Shown here one piece after another: positions 1 through 8,022 of a stretch of DNA of 64,000 nucleotides (the first letter of the stretch is position 1; each line of letters opens with the position of its first letter). The notes beneath the pieces were generated by a model. It ran no database searches, was not told the origin of the DNA, and was given only the letters and a program-made list of their open reading frames with translations. A program made the position numbers and the translations under genes. Origin of the DNA: Petroclostridium sp. X23 (GTDB lineage: Bacteria; Bacillota; Clostridia; SK-Y3); contig NZ_CP124862.1 of assembly GCF_030013905.1 (NCBI RefSeq), positions 2,111,051-2,175,050 of the forward strand. The letters run 5' to 3'.

Positions 1-875
1 GTACCGAATTTTTCCGGTGTTTTAGATACTCTTTTTGCCTCATTATAGCTTAAAAAAGATGCAATAGCTGCCCCGGTCCCTGGAATTGCACCTATAAAGG
101 TTCCGATAGCACTTGATTTTAAAATGGTCTTCAAATGCAAAACAACCTCTTTCAACGATACTTTCTCATGCATAAAATCTTCTGTGTGTTCAACTTTATG
201 ATCTAATATTCTGACTTTATTCAAAATTTCCGATATGGCAAATAATCCGATCAACGCAGGAATAAGATTAATTCCGGCAGCTAAATAATCATAATCAAAA
301 GTTAATCGAGGCATCCCTCCTATAGGATCCATTCCAATCATGGATATAAACATCCCCAGAATTCCCATGATAATTCCTTTGAAAACACTGTCACTACAGA
401 CACTGGATATAATGCTCAGACCAAAAATAGCTAAAGCAAAATATTCCGGCGGACCGAATTTCAATGCCATACTTGCAACTTGCGGTGCAATAAACAGCAA
501 GATCAATGCACTAAATACTCCGGCAATGGTCGAAGCAATAAGCGCCATTTGCAATGCTTTACCCGCATGGCCATTCTTAGCCATCGTATATCCATCCAAA
601 ACAGTTGCTGCAGATGCAGGTGTTCCGGGCGTATTAATTAAGATCGCGGTAATAGACCCGCCATAAGTCCCACCACAGTAAATTCCCAAAAGCATCAGTA
701 TCCCTGTAATCGGGTCCATTCCAAACGTTAACGGCATAAACAGCGCTACTCCCATAGTAGCTGATAAACCCGGAAGAGCACCAAATATAATTCCTACTGC
801 CAATCCAATATTTATAAACAAAAAGTTATTCCATGCAAACAAATTGATAAACCCTGAAATAATATTTTCCAACAT
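1..875 (-). CDS. tctA: Tripartite tricarboxylate transporter permease, TctA family (C-terminus outside window)
   Basis: This is the large multi-spanning permease of a TTT transporter, which imports carboxylates in the cytoplasmic membrane with TctB and the binding protein TctC. About 291 N-terminal residues are present of the roughly 500 usual for the family; the gene runs off the left edge. The translation opens MLENIISGFINLF and contains the family's glycine-rich signatures GALPGLSATMG, GGTYGGSITAI and NTPGTPASAATV, and later GAIPGTGAAIAAF. The start is the ATG at 873-875, with a GGAGGG-type ribosome site just upstream and 10 bases after the tctB stop. It is the last visible gene of the gntR-side operon. 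The family call is secure; the substrate cannot be read from sequence. Confidence 0.93.
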   Translation of the reverse strand, partial: MLENIISGFINLFAWNNFLFINIGLAVGIIFGALPGLSATMGVALFMPLTFGMDPITGILMLLGIYCGGTYGGSITAILINTPGTPASAATVLDGYTMAKNGHAGKALQMALIASTIAGVFSALILLFIAPQVASMALKFGPPEYFALAIFGLSIISSVCSDSVFKGIIMGILGMFISMIGMDPIGGMPRLTFDYDYLAAGINLIPALIGLFAISEILNKVRILDHKVEHTEDFMHEKVSLKEVVLHLKTILKSSAIGTFIGAIPGTGAAIASFLSYNEAKRVSKTPEKFG

Positions 876-885
876 ACTTTCCCTC

Positions 886-1344
886 CTATGGTAACTGCAC
901 ATATAGAAGCTCTTGAAATACATAATAAACAAGTAAGACAATCGCAATAAAAATTAAATACATATACCACTTTCTTGTTCCTAGGAAATAAACAACAGCC
1001 CCAATTACCACAATGGTTGAAATGATAAATCCCCATATTGGCATTAAATATACATATGCGATCATTAGAGCAAATAATATAAGTACATTCAATTCTGACT
1101 TAATATCTTTTATCTCACCTTTATCTTCTTTTTCCTTTCCCTGCTTCTTTCCAGCTAAGATGTTTTGAACCAAAAACAATCCACTGACAACAACTAACAT
1201 AATAGAAAGTACCTTCGGAAAAAACCTTGGTCCCATCACAGTAATCCCGGTATCTTCTATTTGATAGGGAATAGCAAACCAAATAAAAAAGCCTATCAAA
1301 AGGAAAAATATGCTTAAAACAGTATCTCTTTTCATCATCCCCAA
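886..1344 (-). CDS. tctB: Tripartite tricarboxylate transporter small membrane subunit, TctB family
   Basis: Small integral membrane subunit (152 aa, normal for TctB) that pairs with the TctA permease. Four hydrophobic segments are visible, near residues 8-26, 42-62, 85-110 and 110-145, with a charged Lys/Glu loop (about residues 66-82) after the second. It carries the PRFFP motif typical of TctB N-termini. The gene lies between the aldolase gene and tctA and almost abuts tctA, as expected for one polycistronic message. Translation could start at the first Met or at the Met four codons later (MKRD). TctB proteins diverge in sequence, so the identification rests on topology, PRFFP and position between tctC and tctA. 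Confidence 0.88.
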   Translation of the reverse strand: MGMMKRDTVLSIFFLLIGFFIWFAIPYQIEDTGITVMGPRFFPKVLSIMLVVVSGLFLVQNILAGKKQGKEKEDKGEIKDIKSELNVLILFALMIAYVYLMPIWGFIISTIVVIGAVVYFLGTRKWYMYLIFIAIVLLVYYVFQELLYVQLP

Positions 1345-1430
1345 TATTCCTCCTTCATTTTTTCACCAAATCATTAAGACAGACAAACAATGATTGCCTT
1401 TTTTATGCATCCAATCATACCGAAGAATAT

Positions 1431-2327
1431 TTATTCAATGATTTCATGGAAAATGGATCCGAATTCCTTTACTTTCTCCTCCGGCAGCACCGGAATAGTC
1501 TCTGCAGTATATTTTTCGCAAATATCTAATGCCGACATCAAACCTTTTAAATTCATGCTAACGGGATTACCGGTATATCCAAACAGCTTTACAATCTCCA
1601 TAACCTTATTTTGGCTTTGCTGCGCGCCGTTCATATCCGCCGCCTTTACCTTGCGATGGATGTCCAGTTCCAATTCGGGTATTACATTCGGAATGGGAGT
1701 CATACTTCCGTCCGCTCCCAGCAACATAGCCGGCAGTATCAATGGTGCTCTGCCCATAAAGACTTTAAACTTATCACTTTGTGCATATTTAATTAACTGC
1801 TGAAAATATATAAAATCTCCGCTGCTATCCTTGATACCTATAATATTCTCCTCTTGACTAAGTCTTCGGATAGTATCGATACTGACATTGTTTTTGGTGA
1901 GCGCAGGAATATTGTATACCATAACCGGCAATTTGCTTTTCTTAGCCAATATCTTAAAAAAGTCTTCAATTGAAGCTTGGGGAAGCGGATAGTAAAATGG
2001 AGGAACACTCAATACCGCATCTGCACCTATTTTATAGGCTGATTCGATATTGCAAAAAATATCTTCCAACGTACATGCACCTACTCCTACAATAACAGGG
2101 TGCGTTCCATTTACCTCTTCTACAACAGTCTGAACAGCTAAAGTATATTTTTTTCTATCTAAGACAGTCCCTTCTCCAGCTGTTCCCAAAATCATCACTC
2201 CATCACATCCTGCTTCAATGAGTCTGCGGATTAATTTTTTATAAGCTGCTACATCAATATCTCCTGCATGAGTAAGCGGCGTAGCTACAGCAGGAATTAC
2301 ACCGGTTAAATGCTTCTTAATGTCCAT
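1431..2327 (-). CDS. DapA/N-acetylneuraminate-lyase family aldolase or dehydratase
   Basis: A 298-residue (beta/alpha)8 class I aldolase of the dihydrodipicolinate synthase family. Visible motifs are GTAGEG (residues 48-53), the catalytic tyrosine in VYNIP (Tyr138) and the Schiff-base lysine in IGIKDSSGD (Lys166). The arginine that binds the dicarboxylate substrate in true DapA, shortly after YN-P-, is not present (VYNIPALT), so this is probably not lysine biosynthesis but a catabolic 2-oxo-acid aldolase or dehydratase. It sits inside the tct operon between the binding protein and tctB, which suggests that it acts on the imported carboxylate or a product of it; that link is inference. A 40-base palindrome separates it from tctC. 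Confidence 0.88.
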   Translation of the reverse strand: MDIKKHLTGVIPAVATPLTHAGDIDVAAYKKLIRRLIEAGCDGVMILGTAGEGTVLDRKKYTLAVQTVVEEVNGTHPVIVGVGACTLEDIFCNIESAYKIGADAVLSVPPFYYPLPQASIEDFFKILAKKSKLPVMVYNIPALTKNNVSIDTIRRLSQEENIIGIKDSSGDFIYFQQLIKYAQSDKFKVFMGRAPLILPAMLLGADGSMTPIPNVIPELELDIHRKVKAADMNGAQQSQNKVMEIVKLFGYTGNPVSMNLKGLMSALDICEKYTAETIPVLPEEKVKEFGSIFHEIIE

Positions 2328-2347
2328 TTTTTCTCCTCCATGCTGAC

Positions 2348-2387
2348 TTCAACAAACTTACCGGGATATCCCGGTAAGTTTGTTGAA
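2348..2387 (-). promoter_or_regulatory. Perfect 40-bp palindrome between tctC and the aldolase gene
   Basis: The two 20-base arms are exactly complementary, centred on GATATC, and lie 8 bases after the tctC stop and about 20 bases before the aldolase start. No U-tract follows in the direction of transcription, so simple termination is less likely than an mRNA-stabilising or processing hairpin that keeps the binding-protein segment more abundant. That role is inferred from its position behind a solute-binding-protein gene. Confidence 0.7.
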
Positions 2388-2395
2388 ATCATGAA

Positions 2396-3433
2396 TTAAT
2401 TGTTACCTGTCAATCCGAGATTATCAATCATTTCTCCGGTTACTGTTATTTCTTTATTCAGTTTCGTTGCTACCTCTTCACCGGTAATTGGATTCATCTC
2501 CAAGTTATTATTCTCACAGAATTTTACAAACTCAGGATCTTTGATCATTTCATTGAATTTTTCATTCAGGTATTTAGTAATGTTAGGATCTACCCCTTTA
2601 GGTGTCAAAATAAACTTCCATACGCTGTAATCGACATCGTATCCTTGCTCCTTGAAGGTGGGAACATCCGGAATCAAGTGAAATCTCTCCGGTGATAATA
2701 TGCCGATTATTTTTAGATCCCCATTTTTCTCGTGGTTGATTAGTTCACCCGGATGAGCTGCAACTACATCAACGTGCTTTCCTAGAAGTGCAGTAATACC
2801 GGGCGCATTTCCTTGAAAAGGCACATGCTCTGCTTTAATGCCTGCCTTTGCAAATAAATCCATACCACCTATATGGAGCAAACTACCTACCGCATTGCCC
2901 CCAAATTTAATAGATCTTTTCGCATTTTTTAAATCTTCAAAAGATTTAAATTCAGAGCCGTTATTGACTGCTAGAACAATAGGTTCATATGAAAGACCTA
3001 TAATGGGATCGAAATCATCCAATGTATAGGATACTTTCCTCATTTTAGGCTGAGTAGAAAATACCCCAACTGCCTCCATGATAATTGTGTATCCGTCAGC
3101 GCTAGCAGACTTTGTTTCAGTAGTGGCAATGGTTCCTCCTGCGCCGTCACGGTTAACGATCACCAAAGGCTGACCAAGATGTTTTTCTGCAATTGAACTA
3201 AATGCACGTGCCATTAAATCAGAACTTCCCCCAGCTGACCAAGGAATTACAAACTTAATAGGCTTTTTAGGGTAATTCAGGTCCTTCTTATTTGCCGTCT
3301 CTTTCGGCGCAGACTCTGCCGTTCCTTCATTCTTCACTTCAGACCTAGGCGCTTGCTGCTGCCCACAACCAGCAATTGTAAATACTAAAAAGACTGCAAC
3401 CACCAAACTCAAGAATCTTTTTTTCCTTAACAT
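2396..3433 (-). CDS. tctC: Tripartite tricarboxylate transporter substrate-binding lipoprotein, TctC family
   Basis: Extracytoplasmic solute receptor of the TTT system, anchored as a lipoprotein. With the ATG at 3431-3433 the protein is 345 residues and starts MLRKKRFLSLVVA, followed by a lipobox ending TIAGC. A longer reading frame from 3472 would bury the signal peptide, whereas GGAGG at 3445-3449 is correctly spaced for 3433. After a low-complexity linker comes the TctC/BUG-fold opening YPKKPIKFVIPWSAGGSSDL and the GGTIATT loop, both typical of the family. First gene of the tct operon, downstream of divergent-type regulatory DNA and a GntR gene on the same strand. The ligand is unknown; a carboxylate is expected for the family. 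Confidence 0.93.
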   Translation of the reverse strand: MLRKKRFLSLVVAVFLVFTIAGCGQQQAPRSEVKNEGTAESAPKETANKKDLNYPKKPIKFVIPWSAGGSSDLMARAFSSIAEKHLGQPLVIVNRDGAGGTIATTETKSASADGYTIIMEAVGVFSTQPKMRKVSYTLDDFDPIIGLSYEPIVLAVNNGSEFKSFEDLKNAKRSIKFGGNAVGSLLHIGGMDLFAKAGIKAEHVPFQGNAPGITALLGKHVDVVAAHPGELINHEKNGDLKIIGILSPERFHLIPDVPTFKEQGYDVDYSVWKFILTPKGVDPNITKYLNEKFNEMIKDPEFVKFCENNNLEMNPITGEEVATKLNKEITVTGEMIDNLGLTGNN

Positions 3434-3764
3434 CACTCTAATTCCTCCAATCTTTTTTGTTACGCATTCCAAGAATTAACTGCAATTTTTGCTCTTGCCT
3501 AGACGCTAAATTGCTTATTCATTATATAAAACATAATGAATACTATGTGAATGTTTTTCTACACCTCCTTATAATTTATGGTTTTCTAGGTTTTATTGAA
3601 TATCTCATCTTCCATGAACTAATCTTTACAGACCTCCGTCCAATACCTAAGAAGATGTTATTCACACACAGACTACCACCCAACGACACAAGCGTATTTG
3701 GGTGATATTTTTGAAATATAAAAAAGTATGTTTTATGCGTATTGATTTTTGGAGTATTGCTTAA

Positions 3765-3793
3765 TATATAAATTTTGCTGCTGATATCCGCAA
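3765..3793 (-). promoter_or_regulatory. Possible sigma-A promoter for the tct operon
   Basis: On the minus strand, TTGCGG (3788-3793) and TATATA (3765-3770) are separated by 17 bases. A TGGT-N4-ACCA site like the one at the gntR promoter lies about 10 bases upstream. AT-rich DNA makes chance matches likely, so this is tentative. Confidence 0.35.
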
Positions 3794-3802
3794 TTGGTTA
3801 TG

Positions 3803-3814
3803 TGGTTATTACCA
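3803..3814. promoter_or_regulatory. Candidate GntR-family operator upstream of tct
   Basis: The sequence TGGT-TATT-ACCA shares both half-sites and spacing with the palindrome at 4681-4692 that overlaps the gntR promoter. The spacer is not palindromic. Binding by the adjacent regulator is inferred. Confidence 0.4.
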
Positions 3815-3854
3815 GTTGCAATATTAAATATGTAACCAGACAGGCCGGTTACAA

Positions 3855-4589
3855 TCAGTAACTGGGATTACGTTTTAAAGTAATATTAACTTCATACCTA
3901 TCTCCTCTAAAAATAGCACTGGAATAGAGTATAGGCCTTCCACTATCTACAAAGGTAGTATTTTTTATAATAAGTACAGGACTATTGTTTTCACATTGCA
4001 AATACCTCGCCTCTTCTCCGGTAGCTTTACTGGCAGTAATTCGTTGAAAACCCTCGCTAATTTTGTAACCATAAAGCTCTAATTGTGAGAAGATAGGGTC
4101 TTGGGTTAAATCTACATTATCAAGCACCATCCCCACTTGCGGAGATAAATAATTAAAGTTGATTAATAACGGTTCATCGCCAGTCGATATCAATCTCTTA
4201 ATCATCATTACATTATCGCCGGTATTCAAGCCTAATTCTCTGGCAATTACAGTATCCGCCTTTGTAATACACTTTTTAATCACCTTCATATCCGCCTCAA
4301 TACCTTGCAGATTAAGCATTTCCGCTATACCCAACAAGGAGGCTAAAGGCCTCAATATACGCTTTTGCGCTACAAATGTCCCTTTTCCGTGTTGGCGGTA
4401 CAGCACTCCTTCATTGACCAATTCTCCTATCGCCTGCCTGACGGTAATTCTGCTTACTCTCAAGTTCTCCATGAGCTGTCTCTCACTAGGCAGAGCTTGC
4501 CCCTGTTTGTATTCTCCACTGCTGATCGCTTGCTTAATATAATCTTTCAATTGTTCGTATAATGGTTTAGCACTACCAGGATAAAGCAT
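3855..4589 (-). CDS. GntR-family transcriptional regulator (HutC subfamily, UTRA domain)
   Basis: DNA-binding repressor-type protein of 244 residues. Residues about 8-72 form the GntR winged helix, including the recognisable stretches ALPSERQLMENLRVSRITVRQ and YRQHGKGTFV. Residues about 95-235 form a UTRA effector-binding domain. It is transcribed toward the tct/aldolase operon and separated from it by about 420 bases, so the likely target is that operon, with a small carboxylate or related molecule as effector. A palindrome of the type bound by HutC-subfamily regulators lies directly after its own -10 element, suggesting autoregulation. Domain assignment is secure; target and ligand are inferred from context. 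Confidence 0.93.
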   Translation of the reverse strand: MLYPGSAKPLYEQLKDYIKQAISSGEYKQGQALPSERQLMENLRVSRITVRQAIGELVNEGVLYRQHGKGTFVAQKRILRPLASLLGIAEMLNLQGIEADMKVIKKCITKADTVIARELGLNTGDNVMMIKRLISTGDEPLLINFNYLSPQVGMVLDNVDLTQDPIFSQLELYGYKISEGFQRITASKATGEEARYLQCENNSPVLIIKNTTFVDSGRPILYSSAIFRGDRYEVNITLKRNPSY

Positions 4590-4680
4590 AAAACCTCCGT
4601 ATAAATCATCAATATATTTCTATTAATCGCCGAATAACACAATCATTATCACAGCTAGTACCTGTCATCTTATGGTTATC

Positions 4681-4692
4681 TGGTCATGACCA
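4681..4692. promoter_or_regulatory. Palindromic operator TGGTCATGACCA at the gntR promoter
   Basis: A perfect 12-base palindrome that starts within the -10 hexamer and extends over the expected transcription start of gntR. Its TGGT-N4-ACCA form resembles operators of HutC/YvoA-type GntR proteins (TGGTCTAGACCA). A second half-site match lies at 3803-3814. Confidence 0.6.
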
Positions 4693-4720
4693 TTATACTA
4701 CATACTATTATTCAATTCAA
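4692..4720 (-). promoter_or_regulatory. Sigma-A promoter of gntR
   Basis: On the minus strand, TTGAAT (4715-4720) and a perfect TATAAT (4692-4697) are separated by 17 bases. The operator palindrome follows immediately, so a bound regulator would block initiation. Confidence 0.65.
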
Positions 4721-4728
4721 GAAGAAAT

Positions 4729-5472
4729 TTAATTTTTTAATTCAATCAGATATCTCCAATATCTCGCAGGCATACATCTACGTTGCAGCCGCGGATTTAT
4801 CCTACTTTTAATTGCAATGGACTCAAAATACTTCTTCCAAAGTTTTTGATAAAAAACCTCGGTTTCTTCAAAATTCATGTCCGCATTATCAATAAAATCT
4901 GTAATGATCCAATTCTTCTGATCATACATAGCTGCAAGCTTTCTCTTTATATCATGAATAATCCAATTTTGTGCTCCAAAACGTTTAACAAAATGAGGAG
5001 CCATTAGCGCAATGATATTATAATCCGGTTCAATGGGCGCATAATAGATATCTCCCTGTACATGCCTGAAACGGATCAACCCCAATAAGCGATGCGCTTC
5101 ACCGCTTACTTTCCTGCTCATACGGTGGATTGCCAATACACGGTCATCCGCTTCGTACATGTCAACCTTTCTGCCCACCTTCCATCCTAAACGGAGGTAC
5201 TGATAAATCCACGTGCCTGCCTCATCACATTCCGAAAGAAAGACATAAAACACATGCTGTAATGCCTGGGGTGATATCTTTTCACGAATTGATAGATACA
5301 CCTTATCGGCTTTTTCGTCATCGGTTTCAATATATATATTCTCATAAAGCAACTCCTGTTGAAAACCGTGTTGGGACACTATTTTCTCCGGCACCTGCCT
5401 TCTGTAATACGCCTCATATATTGCTGTTAACAGACCTTCGAATGTTCCGTCATAAATATAGTTAAGCATCAT
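4729..5472 (-). CDS. Putative DNA metabolism protein, TIGR03915/DUF4130 family
   Basis: A 247-residue protein of the family annotated as probable DNA metabolism protein, which is usually found beside a TIGR03916 radical-SAM gene, as here. Residues about 90-240 match the DUF4130 region, with motifs such as RFRHVQGDIYYAPIEPDYN and the HFVKRFGAQNWIIHD segment. The start ATG at 5470-5472 overlaps the stop of the radical-SAM gene (ATGA overlap), so the two are translationally coupled and probably work together. DUF4130 proteins have been proposed to resemble nucleic-acid-processing enzymes, but the biochemical role is unknown. No transmembrane segment is visible. The family call comes from the gene pairing plus recognisable sequence; the function is open. 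Confidence 0.82.
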   Translation of the reverse strand: MMLNYIYDGTFEGLLTAIYEAYYRRQVPEKIVSQHGFQQELLYENIYIETDDEKADKVYLSIREKISPQALQHVFYVFLSECDEAGTWIYQYLRLGWKVGRKVDMYEADDRVLAIHRMSRKVSGEAHRLLGLIRFRHVQGDIYYAPIEPDYNIIALMAPHFVKRFGAQNWIIHDIKRKLAAMYDQKNWIITDFIDNADMNFEETEVFYQKLWKKYFESIAIKSRINPRLQRRCMPARYWRYLIELKN

Positions 5473-6779
5473 ATTTCCCCCGTAATACTGGTGTATGCAT
5501 CTGCAGGTACAGGGTTACCTGATAATAATGAAAACATTGAAAGCTGTTCCATCGGCGGTACATGTTTTTTTTCAGGCTTTTTTGCAATCAAACACTGACG
5601 TATCAGCCGGTCATTCAATCCGACCTCCCCATAGAATTTCCCCTGACAGGTAATAAAGTGTCTTGCCCGCTTTAACACCACCCCTATTTTTTTCAAACTC
5701 TCATAAGATAAAGGATACACCCTGCGGGCAGAAACGATTTTTTGGGCAGACCGAACACCAATGCCAGGGATGCGCAGCAACATATCGTAATCCGCGCGGT
5801 TCACTTCCACCGGGAACAGGTCAAGATTTCGTATGGCCCAATCAGATTTTGGGTCTAACTCTATATCAAAATCCGGTTTACTTTCATTTAGCAGCTCGTT
5901 GGCGTTAAATCCGTAAAATCTCAGCAGCCAATCTGCTTGATACAATCTATGTTCCCTCAGCATAGGCGGCTTTGTCGTAATGGCTGGAAGATTTGCACCG
6001 CTGATGACAGGAACATACGCGGAATAATATACCCTTTTTAGTGAAAATCGTTTATAAAGCCCCTCAGATAGCCTTAATATCTTCATATCATGATCTGCGG
6101 TTGCCCCCACCATCAACTGCGTGGTCTGCCCTGCAGGTACAAAGGAAGGCACTTTCTTAAAATGCTTTTTCTCTTCCTCTCTTTGATCAATCTTAGCATG
6201 TATGAAATCCATCGGCTTGATAATGGACTCTTTACTCTTTTGCGGCGCAAGCAGCTGAAGCCCTTGTTCGGACGGAAGCTCTATATTCACACTCAAGCGA
6301 TCCACAAATCTTCCCGCTTCATGGATAATGTGATTATCCGCACCGGGGATTCCCTTTAAATGTATGTATCCATTAAACCGATGCTCTTCTCTAAGCTTTT
6401 TCACAGTCTTCACCAGCAGCTCCATCGTATAGTTGGGATTTTTGTATACTGCTGAACTCAAAAATAAGCCTTCTATATAATTGCGCTTATAAAAGTTTAC
6501 TGTGAGATCCACTACTTCTTCAGGCGTAAAAATTGCCCGAGGCACGTCATTAGTCAACCGATTTGCGCAGTACGCACAATCATAAACACAATAGTTGGTA
6601 AAAAGTATTTTCAACAGCGAAATACATCTCCCATCGGCCGACCAGCTGTGGCATATGCCCGACACATGCGCATTGCCCAACCCTCCCTGCATATTCTTGC
6701 GGGTGCTTCCACTGGATGAGCAAGAAACATCATATTTTGCGGCATCGGCTAAAATTTGCAGTTTAGATAAAACATCCAT
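5469..6779 (-). CDS. Putative DNA modification/repair radical SAM protein, TIGR03916 family
   Basis: Radical SAM enzyme of about 436 residues. Counting from the ATG at 6777-6779, the 4Fe-4S-binding cysteines are Cys64, Cys68 and Cys71 in NYCVYDCAYC, the CX3CX2C motif. The C-terminal part (about residues 335-365) has a helix-hairpin-helix, LLRIPGIGVRSAQKIV, of the kind that binds DNA backbone. The GGAGGT at 6787-6792 is 7 bases from this ATG, which is preferred to an upstream TTG at 6794. It overlaps the DUF4130 gene by four bases. The combination of a radical SAM domain with HhH supports action on nucleic acid; the substrate and reaction are not known to me. It should act in the cytoplasm. 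Confidence 0.88.
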   Translation of the reverse strand: MDVLSKLQILADAAKYDVSCSSSGSTRKNMQGGLGNAHVSGICHSWSADGRCISLLKILFTNYCVYDCAYCANRLTNDVPRAIFTPEEVVDLTVNFYKRNYIEGLFLSSAVYKNPNYTMELLVKTVKKLREEHRFNGYIHLKGIPGADNHIIHEAGRFVDRLSVNIELPSEQGLQLLAPQKSKESIIKPMDFIHAKIDQREEEKKHFKKVPSFVPAGQTTQLMVGATADHDMKILRLSEGLYKRFSLKRVYYSAYVPVISGANLPAITTKPPMLREHRLYQADWLLRFYGFNANELLNESKPDFDIELDPKSDWAIRNLDLFPVEVNRADYDMLLRIPGIGVRSAQKIVSARRVYPLSYESLKKIGVVLKRARHFITCQGKFYGEVGLNDRLIRQCLIAKKPEKKHVPPMEQLSMFSLLSGNPVPADAYTSITGEI

Positions 6780-7171
6780 GGTAAATACCTCCAATATCTT
6801 ACTGAGAAAATTTTACCATAAAAATATAAATATTTCAAACGTATGTTCGCCTAAAATCAATAAAATTATTCAGAGGTAAAGTGAAAGATTAAATTCCAGT
6901 TTGTAAGACTTAATTCCATAGAGTAAGAAATTAGTTTTATACCTGATATTTCTGTACAATAATTATAATAGTTGGACCTCTTTCCCCTGTATGGAAAGGA
7001 AGGCAAATTAACACTAGATTGCTATTTTGCCACAACGTGCCAACCCTATACTTTTAGCATTATGCATAAAAATTTATATATAAAATTGTGATATTTGTCA
7101 AAATAACCTGTTAACAAATTAACAATATCACTGTATAATAAATATATACAGATTCAAGGAGGTGAAAGAAC
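6780..7171. other. Gene-free region upstream of a small membrane ORF
   Basis: About 390 bases, strongly AT-rich, between the start of the radical-SAM gene and the 27-codon ORF at 7172. Apart from the sigma-A promoter at 7111-7139, I see only a loose GGCAAA/TTTTGCC hairpin near 7002-7040. Confidence 0.5.
7111..7139 (+). promoter_or_regulatory. Sigma-A promoter of the 27-aa membrane ORF
   Basis: TTAACA (7111-7116) and TATAAT (7134-7139) with exactly 17 bases between them, about 30 bases before the ORF start. A ribosome site AAGGAGGTG follows. Confidence 0.7.
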
Positions 7172-7255
7172 ATGAAAGATTTTTTAGGAATGGTTACTTT
7201 ATTCGGAGTTTTCGTATTATTTACAGCTAGCAGAGTATATCCATACATTGCTTAA
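7172..7255 (+). CDS. Small hydrophobic protein, 27 aa
   Basis: ATG at 7172-7174 preceded by an excellent AAGGAGGTG ribosome site and a near-consensus promoter, and followed by a terminator at 7313. The product starts MKDFLGMVTLFGVF and is a single hydrophobic helix ending in a short polar tail (SRVYPYIA). I do not recognise a family. The complete transcription unit of promoter, ribosome site, ORF and terminator is the argument that it is a real gene. Short single-span proteins of this kind in Clostridia are often sporulation-associated or membrane-complex subunits; no choice can be made here. Confidence 0.65.
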   Translation: MKDFLGMVTLFGVFVLFTASRVYPYIA

Positions 7256-7312
7256 TATTCACGATAAATATTAAGCTTCCCTTAGATATAGAGTTTTCTT
7301 TTATATAGATTA

Positions 7313-7347
7313 ATAGACTTCACTTTTGATAATGAAGTCTATTTTTA
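7313..7347 (+). terminator. Rho-independent terminator after the 27-aa ORF
   Basis: Ten-base stem ATAGACTTCA/TGAAGTCTAT with a short loop, followed by five Ts. It ends the plus-strand unit that begins at 7111. Confidence 0.75.
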
Positions 7348-7440
7348 TAAGTAAATCATTTTCCTCTCACCGGTATTCCATATTCTTCAGGGTGGTTTAA
7401 AATATATGAAGCTTTAAGAGTCTCAACATATTTATGTGTA

Positions 7441-7656
7441 TTAATTTTGTTTTTCTTGCAATAACTGTTCTATTTTCTTTTCCAGTTCGTCAATCCTGGA
7501 ATCCTGATTGATAAAAGCGGTAACTAATATAGCTAATATTAGAGCCACTACAATAAAAATTGCCCAAATATTGCTTAGAATAAAGCCACCAAAGAAAAAA
7601 GTTACAATTACGCATAAAATAAAGCAAATTAAAAAGACTTCAAGAAAATCCTTCAT
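7441..7656 (-). CDS. Small two-span membrane protein with C-terminal coiled coil
   Basis: Product of 71 residues. Residues about 5-27 and 29-49 are hydrophobic and probably span the membrane; residues 50-71 (DSRIDELEKKIEQLLQEK) have a clear heptad pattern, so the tail should form a short cytoplasmic coiled coil for self-association or partner binding. I recognise no named family. It is monocistronic, with about 130 bases between its start and the stop of the DUF4177-like gene upstream on the same strand. Codon use looks native and a ribosome site (GGAGTT) precedes the ATG. The function is unknown. Confidence 0.65.
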   Translation of the reverse strand: MKDFLEVFLICFILCVIVTFFFGGFILSNIWAIFIVVALILAILVTAFINQDSRIDELEKKIEQLLQEKQN

Positions 7657-7790
7657 TTATGTTAACTCCTTTGCTAAAATATAAAAAATCTTTACTGCAC
7701 ATTATAATACAAATGCGTATTAAACTTTAGTTCAATATAATAAAAAGATAATGAATTAATAGTACTTCACATTATGCTCATAATTCATTC

Positions 7791-7970
7791 TTACTTCTTT
7801 TCTCTTTTAAATACAAATACCATCATAGAACCGAATGCACCCACACATTGAAAATTAACAAGTTCCCAGCCTTCTTTTCCATACTGTTCAAGCACTTTAT
7901 TACTTTTTTTCTTTAAACTTTTTTCCGTATCAAAAAGACTATTAAAAGTTTCTGTTGTATATTCCCACAT
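7791..7970 (-). CDS. DUF4177-like small protein, 59 aa
   Basis: Starts MWEYTTETFNSLFDTEKSLKK and contains the hallmark YGKEGWELVNF near residues 30-40, followed by a beta-rich end (MMVFVFKREKK). The order Trp-Glu-Tyr at the start, G-EGWELV in the middle and a terminal FKR strand is the DUF4177 pattern. The family is widespread in Firmicutes and has no known function. AAAGGGG lies upstream of the ATG at the proper distance. It lies just downstream of the GNAT gene on the same strand (52 bases) and may share its transcript. Confidence 0.75.
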   Translation of the reverse strand: MWEYTTETFNSLFDTEKSLKKKSNKVLEQYGKEGWELVNFQCVGAFGSMMVFVFKREKK

Positions 7971-8022
7971 AATTAACCCCTTTCAATAAATCATGCCGAT
8001 CTTATTCATATGCAAAATCGTC

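Larger units (their letters stand above)
3434..3854. other. Gene-free control region between gntR and tctC
   Basis: No convincing coding sequence is present. The region holds a GTAACC/GGTTAC inverted pair at 3832-3852 just past the gntR stop, a TGGT-N4-ACCA site at 3803-3814 and a possible minus-strand promoter at 3765-3793. It leaves tctC with a leader of about 330 bases, in which I recognise no known riboswitch. Confidence 0.5.

Noticed and set aside
1390..1803. Plus-strand frame over the aldolase gene
   Set aside because: It is the shadow of the DapA-family gene on the other strand.
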